Source: Lysobacter sp. Root494
Lineage (GTDB): Bacteria > Pseudomonadota > Gammaproteobacteria > Xanthomonadales > Xanthomonadaceae
Direction of reading: 5' to 3'
DNA: 64,000 nt
Assembly (NCBI RefSeq): GCF_001427225.1
Contig: NZ_LMFH01000001.1
Location: 125,312 to 189,311 of the forward strand
In this document: positions 59,603 to 64,000 of the stretch, in pieces
Layout: every line of letters starts with the position of its first letter
How positions within the stretch are numbered: the stretch's first letter is position 1
Position numbers and translations under genes: made by a program
The notes under the pieces: generated by a model
What the model was told of the DNA's origin: nothing
The model's input: only the letters and a program-made list of their open reading frames with translations
The model's database searches: none

Positions 59603-59881
59603 TCAAGCAGCTTTGGAGCTTGGCTCCTGTTCGGGAGTGTCGTTGTCATCCTGCTGCTCGTCGCCTTCCTTCGGTTCTTCGTTGTCGGCGGGGAAAACCA
59701 TGCAACACATTGCACCGCGTGCATCCAGTTCCCGGCAAAGGAGCGCGACATCTCGCTCCAGCAATGCCTTCCGGATTAGTGGGGCGAGATTCGCGCTCGC
59801 AATCAACGCGGTGAATTCTTCCGATGACGATGCCTTCGGATTGCGGGCTAAGGCTTCCAGGAACTGCACGACGTTGGACAT
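59603..59881 (-). CDS. Candidate split-borosin precursor peptide
   Basis: 92 residues, AGGAG 6 nt before the ATG. Residues about 1-55 are predicted helical (VVQFLEALARNP, LIASANLAPLIRKALLERD, LLCRELDARG), like the binding domain of SonA-type precursors. Residues 56-66 (GAMCCMVFPAD) form a short hydrophobic segment that would be the methylated core. Residues 67-92 are acidic and disordered (EEPKEGDEQQDDNDTPEQEP). It lies 76 bp downstream of the methyltransferase on the same strand. The function is inferred from gene context and layout, not from strong sequence identity. Confidence 0.7.
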   Translation of the reverse strand: MSNVVQFLEALARNPKASSSEEFTALIASANLAPLIRKALLERDVALLCRELDARGAMCCMVFPADNEEPKEGDEQQDDNDTPEQEPSSKAA

Positions 59882-59957
59882 CTTCGACTCCTACTGCTGA
59901 TGGGTGAACGGCGAAGTGGGACTGGAGCGGCAACGTGCGTTGCCGCTGGAGTTGCGA

Positions 59958-60800
59958 TTAGTCGGGAACAGTGGCAGCCGCTTTCGCCCCGGCCCGCTCG
60001 ATCGCCTCGATCCGCGCCAGCATTGCCTCGTCGCGTTGCAGCGGCGCGCTCGGCGGCACCACCAGGGTCGAATGCATGTGCAGCGGCGTGTCGGGCAGCT
60101 CGCTCAGCGGCACGGTGTCCATGCGCGGCTGGGTGATCGGCAGGGTGGCGGCTTCGTAGACGGTGACGGGGTGGTCGGGCGGGTAGTCCTCGCGCAGGCG
60201 TTCGACCAACAGGCGGCGATATTCCGGTCCGGTGGCAAAGCGGCGGTAGCTGCGGTCGCCGGCGATGCCGACCTGCCACAGGACCAGATAGGCAGAAGGG
60301 TCGATGCGGCGGCGGTAGAACATGAACTGGCTGGCTTCGAAGTGCGCGCAGCCGACGCGGCCAGGGTCGACGCCGAGGTCGGCGTACAGGCAGTCCTCGG
60401 CGGAGACGCCGGGTTCCATGTGGGCGTGGAAGCCTTCGCGGCGAGCCTGGGCGATGGCGTCGTGCGGGACCTTGGCGAACACGCCGGGGTGGCCGTAGAA
60501 GGCGCCGCAGACGGTGCGGCCGGCGCGGACCTCGTCGAGCATGGCTTCGACCATCTCGCGGTAGGTCTGGTGGCGCGGCTTGCCTTCGGCGTAGTGCGGC
60601 TGGAGGCTGCGGACGTCGCGGTGCATCTGCTGCAGCCACAGTTCGACCACCGGGTCGGACACGGCGGCGAAGACCACGTCGGCCTGTTCGATATGCGCGC
60701 GGGCGCGCGGGCCCAGGTGGGCGCCGAGCATCATCCCCAGTCCGACGCAGGCCAGCTGGCCCGGCTTCGGCGCGTTCTTCTCCCCAGCAGGCGTCTCCAC
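59958..60800 (-). CDS. Borosin-type peptide backbone N-methyltransferase (tetrapyrrole-methylase fold)
   Basis: 280 residues from GTG 60800, preceded by AGGGGAG. Fold signatures: QLACVGLGMMLGAHL (SAM loop), KPRHQTYREMV, FYGHPGVFAKVPHDA, MEPGVSAEDCLYADLGVDPG, FEASQFMFY and LVLWQVGIAGD. Y70, R76, Y80 and Y102 have the spacing of the catalytic Tyr/Arg set described for OphMA-type enzymes (Y66, R72, Y76, Y98). Without a fused core it is of the split SonM type. Ordinary cobalamin/siroheme methylases lack YGHPGVF and PGVSAED in this combination. The candidate precursor follows directly. Confidence 0.85.
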   Translation of the reverse strand: METPAGEKNAPKPGQLACVGLGMMLGAHLGPRARAHIEQADVVFAAVSDPVVELWLQQMHRDVRSLQPHYAEGKPRHQTYREMVEAMLDEVRAGRTVCGAFYGHPGVFAKVPHDAIAQARREGFHAHMEPGVSAEDCLYADLGVDPGRVGCAHFEASQFMFYRRRIDPSAYLVLWQVGIAGDRSYRRFATGPEYRRLLVERLREDYPPDHPVTVYEAATLPITQPRMDTVPLSELPDTPLHMHSTLVVPPSAPLQRDEAMLARIEAIERAGAKAAATVPD

Positions 60801-60881
60801 GCGCTGCACTCCCCTGAAGTAACCGGGGGACGATACGCCTGCGGGGAGCGGGTTTGCAAAATCGGTCACATTGGAAGGCGG

Positions 60882-60939
60882 CCCCTCACCCTGCGTTGCT
60901 GCGCAACGCTGTCCCTCTCCCCGCAAGCGGGGCGAGGGA
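60882..60939. repeat. Intergenic palindromic element, copy 3 of 3
   Basis: CCCTCACCCTGCGTTGCTGC then GCAACGCTGTCCCTCTCCCC, ending GGGGCGAGGG. Immediately upstream of the methyltransferase start region and adjacent to a large hairpin at 60949-61016. Confidence 0.8.
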
Positions 60940-60948
60940 TCGCATTTC

Positions 60949-61016
60949 GATGGCTTGAACGCAGCGAAACCATCGAACCCGATAAGAGCGATGGGTTTCG
61001 CTGCGTTCAAGCCATC
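60949..61016. repeat. 23-bp-stem inverted repeat at the GNAT 3' end
   Basis: GATGGCTTGAACGCAGCG... (60949-60971) is the exact reverse complement of the right arm (60994-61016), loop of about 22 bases. The right arm includes the GNAT stop codon (61007-61009). It would form a very stable mRNA hairpin between the GNAT and methyltransferase genes; no T-run follows. Confidence 0.85.
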
Positions 61017-61588
61017 CTGGGAGGAGCGTGGTTTTGCTGTTGGTGCCACACGGCGCGCGGCAACTCCCAGCGGCACAGGCTCCTGTCGCTCACCTTGTCC
61101 GGTGTGCGCACGAAGCCGAATCGATCGAGTAACCGGTCGATAAGGAGTGCATGGTCGTCGTCCGGGCGCTGCGCGTAGATCAACGACAGGTTCATGCCGG
61201 TGAAGCCGTGCGCGAGCAGCGGTACGAATGCTTCGCTCGAGATCCCTCGGTTCCACCAGCCGTTGCGCAGCATCACGCCGAGTTCCGCGCTGTCGCCGCT
61301 GCGCAGCAGGGCCGCCATGCCGATCGCTGCGGCGCTGCCATCAAGCTTGCCGTCATCAAGCATCCTGCTGTCATCAAGCATGTAGTCGATCGCCCAGAAA
61401 CGATGCCCCGGCGCTTCCTTCGCATTGTGCTTGCACGCGCGCGCGAAACTCTGCGCGGCGGCTTCCGCTGATAGCGGCGGCAGGATGCGGCGCATCACAT
61501 CCGGGTCGGTGTAGAGATGGCAGAACATCGCTTCGTCGCGCGCTTCCATCAGCCGCAACCGCAGCCGCGGCGTCTCCAGCACCACCAT
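61007..61588 (-). CDS. RimJ/RimL-type GNAT acetyltransferase
   Basis: 193 residues from MVVLETPRLRLRLMEARDEAMF. The start ATG lies one base beyond the protease stop codon, so coupled; MPLGRAE (61609) would overlap it. N-terminal LRLRLM and the acetyl-CoA segment LRNGWWNRGISSEAFVPLLAHGF are typical of ribosomal-protein/peptide N-terminal acetyltransferases. Substrate unknown. Co-directional with the borosin-type genes but separated by a repeat of about 200 bp. Confidence 0.85.
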   Translation of the reverse strand: MVVLETPRLRLRLMEARDEAMFCHLYTDPDVMRRILPPLSAEAAAQSFARACKHNAKEAPGHRFWAIDYMLDDSRMLDDGKLDGSAAAIGMAALLRSGDSAELGVMLRNGWWNRGISSEAFVPLLAHGFTGMNLSLIYAQRPDDDHALLIDRLLDRFGFVRTPDKVSDRSLCRWELPRAVWHQQQNHAPPRMA

Positions 61589-61589
61589 C

Positions 61590-62870
61590 TCAGCTCGACC
61601 AAGCGGCATCGGCGCCGCGTGCCTTCGCCACGCGGATGCAGCCGGCGGCGCCGGCGCTGCGATCGAACACGCAATAGCGTTCCGACAGGAAGGGCAGGCC
61701 GAGGATGGTCTGGTTGGGCCAGTTGGGGAGCTGGTTCATCAGCAGGAACCAGGCCTGTCCCGCGCGCATCGCATTGCGTGGCCAATAGTGCTCGTCGGTG
61801 CAGGTGAGCCGGGTTTCGCTGCCGTCCGGCGCCTGCAGGTAGAAGTGGAGCGCGGGCCAGGCGAGCGCGTCGACGTCCGCGTTCGCGATGCCCTGTTGTT
61901 GCGCGAACGCCTGCTGGAAGCGTTCGGCCACCGCCGGCAGGCGCGCGTCGTGTTGGGCGAAGGCGGCGATCACGGCAGCGTAGAGCGAGGCTTCGAGGAT
62001 GACGAAGCTGCAGCCGGTGTCGATGATCGCGTTGCTCGCGGCGCGGTGTTGGAACTTCGGATCGAGCGGCGGCGCGGCGATGCGCGGGCCGTCGCCGACC
62101 TGCACCGCGATCAGGTTCGCGTTGTAGTAGACGTCGTCGACGAGTTGGATGGTGCTGAATTCGCCTTCGTGCAGGCGGTAGCCGTGGTCTTCCTCGTGGT
62201 GCTCCGAACCGCCAAGCACGAGCACGCCCTGGTTGCGCGGATCGGCGGTGAGCAGCGCGAGGTCGGCGCTGTCGTCTTCGACATGAAGGAGCGGACGGCG
62301 CACGAGCAGGGCGAAGCGGTTGTCGATGCGGCCGGTTTCCGCGAGCGCGGTGAATAGCGGGGTGATGGTGACGCGCGGCTGCTGCTTCAGCAGGGTGCCG
62401 AAGTCGGCGAGGCTTTCGTCCTCGCGATCGAACGGCCACGGCCAGGTGAGCGGCGGATCGATGCCGCGTTCGTGCAGGTAGTCGCGCACGTCGTGCGCGG
62501 TATTGAGGCAGCTGTAGGCGAGACCGAAGAGGCCGTCGGCATCACGCAGGTCCTGCGCCTTGGCTTCGATGCGGGAGAATTGCGCGGCGTCGAGGCGCAC
62601 GCTGCCGTGCCTGCCGTCGAAATGCACTTCCGCCGAGAGCACCGGCCCGGCCCATGTGCCTACGCCGTAGCGCACCTGCTGCGCGCACGAGGTGGGCTGG
62701 TGGCTTTCATCGTGATTCGGATCGTAGACGTGCGGCAGCACGACGAGCGTGCTGCTGCCGGTATCGAGCACGAAGTTGCCCGGGTGCTGGCCGCGGCCGA
62801 TGCAGAGGCTGACGGTGTAGGCGCCCTTGGCGTAGGCGAGGGTAATGGGGAGGTGGAGGGCGCGGGTCAT
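61590..62870 (-). CDS. Bacterial pepsin-like aspartic protease (A1 family)
   Basis: 426 residues, with both catalytic Asp motifs: VLDTGSS (D36) and IIDTGCS (D284), about 250 residues apart as in bilobed pepsins. A long YGVGTWAGPV... flap-like region and a C-terminal ILGLPFLSERY, the usual C-lobe motif, are also present. There is no signal peptide or propeptide, so a cytoplasmic enzyme like the shewasin-type bacterial homologues is likely. Substrate unknown. Upstream of and coupled to the GNAT gene. Confidence 0.85.
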   Translation of the reverse strand: MTRALHLPITLAYAKGAYTVSLCIGRGQHPGNFVLDTGSSTLVVLPHVYDPNHDESHQPTSCAQQVRYGVGTWAGPVLSAEVHFDGRHGSVRLDAAQFSRIEAKAQDLRDADGLFGLAYSCLNTAHDVRDYLHERGIDPPLTWPWPFDREDESLADFGTLLKQQPRVTITPLFTALAETGRIDNRFALLVRRPLLHVEDDSADLALLTADPRNQGVLVLGGSEHHEEDHGYRLHEGEFSTIQLVDDVYYNANLIAVQVGDGPRIAAPPLDPKFQHRAASNAIIDTGCSFVILEASLYAAVIAAFAQHDARLPAVAERFQQAFAQQQGIANADVDALAWPALHFYLQAPDGSETRLTCTDEHYWPRNAMRAGQAWFLLMNQLPNWPNQTILGLPFLSERYCVFDRSAGAAGCIRVAKARGADAAWSS

Positions 62871-62901
62871 GCGGGCGCGGTGATGCCGGAATCGCGGGAT
62901 G

Positions 62902-63456
62902 TCACTTGCGGCCGGTTTCGGTCATTCGCGCGTTCACGATCGCCGCCCAGCCGCTGCCCTTGAGCTCCTGCGCGAGCCAGTGCAGCAGGCGGCCTTCTTC
63001 CTCATACGACGTGATGGGTTCGAACGTGCCCTTGTCGCGGCGGAACAGCCCGCCCTTCGCCAGGACCAGCTTGTAGCTGCCGGCATACGCCGCCCGGCCG
63101 GCCTCCACGGTGAACGCCTTGTCGCCCGGCCTGGCATCGAGGGCGAAGAACTTGTTGCCGGAGAAGAAGCCGATAAGGCTGTAGATGCCAGGCGTGAGGT
63201 TGGCGGAGTAGAACTCGCCGTGGTTGTAGGTCACCGTCGCCTTCTCGCCGCCGGAGCCCATGTACATCCGCGTGGGCTTGATGCGCATCAGGACCACGTG
63301 GGTGACCGCGAGGTCCGAATCGGTGATGTCGAACGAGCCGAACGCGATGCCGGTGCCCGGTTCGACGTGGTCGTTCCCGCCGGCAGCGAAGGCCAGCCCG
63401 GTCGCCAATAGCAGGGCCGTCGCCAGCCATGCCTGGAACATGCGTTGCAGTTTCAT
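62902..63456 (-). CDS. Exported protein of unknown function
   Basis: 184 residues from MKLQRMFQAWLATALLLATG (Sec signal, cleavage near AFA, residue 24); the frame upstream of 63456 lacks coding character. The mature part has a beta-rich middle (FYSANLTPGIYSLIGFFSGNKFFAL) and a charged C-terminus. No family recognised. Co-directional with the protease, 31 bp apart. Confidence 0.75.
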   Translation of the reverse strand: MKLQRMFQAWLATALLLATGLAFAAGGNDHVEPGTGIAFGSFDITDSDLAVTHVVLMRIKPTRMYMGSGGEKATVTYNHGEFYSANLTPGIYSLIGFFSGNKFFALDARPGDKAFTVEAGRAAYAGSYKLVLAKGGLFRRDKGTFEPITSYEEEGRLLHWLAQELKGSGWAAIVNARMTETGRK

Positions 63457-63592
63457 GGGATCCCCGATGGTGTCGTCATGACGTCGTGCGGCTTCGCCGC
63501 GTCGGCCGCGAGAGTACTGCATGGCGGACGCGCAGGCCTGCGCCGCGTTTGCGTTCCGGATGCATTACCCGGCGCGAAGGATGGCGGGCGAA

Positions 63593-64000
63593 TTACTCCA
63601 GCTCTTCCGGCGGCGGCACTATCGCGCTGGGGTCCAGTGCGAGGCGGCCGGCGATCAGCACCGCCTGCGTGCGGTTGTTCGCGCCGAGCTTGCGCAGGAT
63701 CGCGGTGACGTGGGCCTTGATCGTTGCTTCGGAGACGCCGAGGTCGAAGGCGATCTGCTTGTTGAGCAGGCCGCTGCCAAGCATCTGCAGGACGCGGAAC
63801 TGCTGTGGGGTGAGATCGCGCAGGCGGTGCGCGGCATCGTGTTCGTCGGGCGTGGTCGCCGGGGCGTTGAGCGCGGCGGGCGGGGCCCAGCGGTCGCCTG
63901 CGAGCACGATGGAAATCGCTTCGCCGAGCGTCTTCGCATCGGCGGACTTCGGAATGAAGCCGATCGCGCCATGGTCGAGGGCGCGGCGCATCACGGCGGG
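63593..64000 (-). CDS. LuxR/NarL-type response regulator, truncated by the window edge
   Basis: The visible 133+ residues run from the end of a receiver domain (IGFIPKSADAKTLGEAI, with the conserved Lys) through a linker to a LuxR-type helix-turn-helix: LTPQQFRVLQMLGSGLLNKQIAFDLGVSEATIKAHVTAILRKL. The N-terminal receiver lies beyond the right edge. The partner kinase is not visible. Confidence 0.9.
   Translation of the reverse strand, partial: PAVMRRALDHGAIGFIPKSADAKTLGEAISIVLAGDRWAPPAALNAPATTPDEHDAAHRLRDLTPQQFRVLQMLGSGLLNKQIAFDLGVSEATIKAHVTAILRKLGANNRTQAVLIAGRLALDPSAIVPPPEELE

Noticed and set aside
59958-60800. Ordinary siroheme/cobalamin methyltransferase
   Set aside because: No porphyrin or cobalamin synthesis neighbours; the YGHPGVF and PGVSAED combination and a following small gene fit the borosin type better.

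Overview
The window is GC-rich, densely coded chromosomal DNA. Its gene content points to a Lysobacter-like member of the Xanthomonadaceae: a bioBFHC biotin cluster, a secreted M4 metalloprotease with PPC and P domains, several c-di-GMP proteins, TPR-type Ser/Thr kinases, and many short palindromic intergenic repeats of the kind common in that family. The genus is an inference from gene content. No prophage, insertion sequence or CRISPR array was seen.

Layout. 1-5061: truncated sialidase-like lipoprotein, mnmG, a long intergenic region with a candidate sigma-54-driven small RNA, a Tyr/Gly-rich lipoprotein and a PLP-dependent lyase. 5243-12871: GT39-type glycosyltransferase, DMT transporter, then the biotin genes bioC-bioH-bioF-bioB (minus strand, transcribed from bioB) divergent from comF. 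12940-19964: tRNA-Arg(CCG), an HD-GYP plus GGDEF/EAL pair, ubiA, a DUF1697 gene, tatABC and a SYLF protein. 20293-25593: hemH with a coupled hydrolase, a YgjP-type metallopeptidase, rdgC, ttcA and a YdcH-like protein. 25633-29993: a winged-helix/kinase/TPR regulator divergent from three overlapping genes (HO-like alpha-helical protein, one-TM protein, secreted beta-helix protein). 30054-43685: plsB, two lipoproteins, GNAT and rep, a Sel1-type protein, a two-domain methylglyoxal-synthase-like protein, tdk, and an ECF sigma/Ser-Thr kinase pair. 43922-49864: mutM, an acyl desaturase, an EF-hand protein, a sugar epimerase/GT2/LAB_N lipid-modification cluster and rpmB-rpmG. 50158-56732: the M4 protease and an SSF-type hybrid histidine kinase. 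56981-64000: an FMN reductase, a TPR-GGDEF protein, a candidate split borosin RiPP locus, a GNAT, a cytoplasmic pepsin-like protease, an exported protein and a truncated LuxR-type response regulator.

The most notable element is at 59603-60800. A tetrapyrrole-methylase-fold enzyme has the YGHPGVF and PGVSAED signatures and conserved Tyr/Arg spacing of borosin peptide-backbone N-methyltransferases. It is followed by a 92-residue small protein with a helical N-terminal half, a short hydrophobic Cys-rich segment and an acidic tail, as expected of a split-borosin precursor. Downstream lies a TPR-GGDEF protein. Upstream on the same strand lie a GNAT and a bacterial pepsin homologue, which could be tailoring or processing enzymes (inference only).

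Second-tier items are the membrane-anchored winged-helix/kinase fusion with tandem TTCAGAAC repeats in its divergent promoter, the candidate sigma-54 small RNA at 2944-3056, and the tandem methylglyoxal-synthase-like protein. Several intergenic regions carry REP-like doublets and a thrice-repeated palindromic element, and one REP-like palindrome forms the 3' end of bioB.
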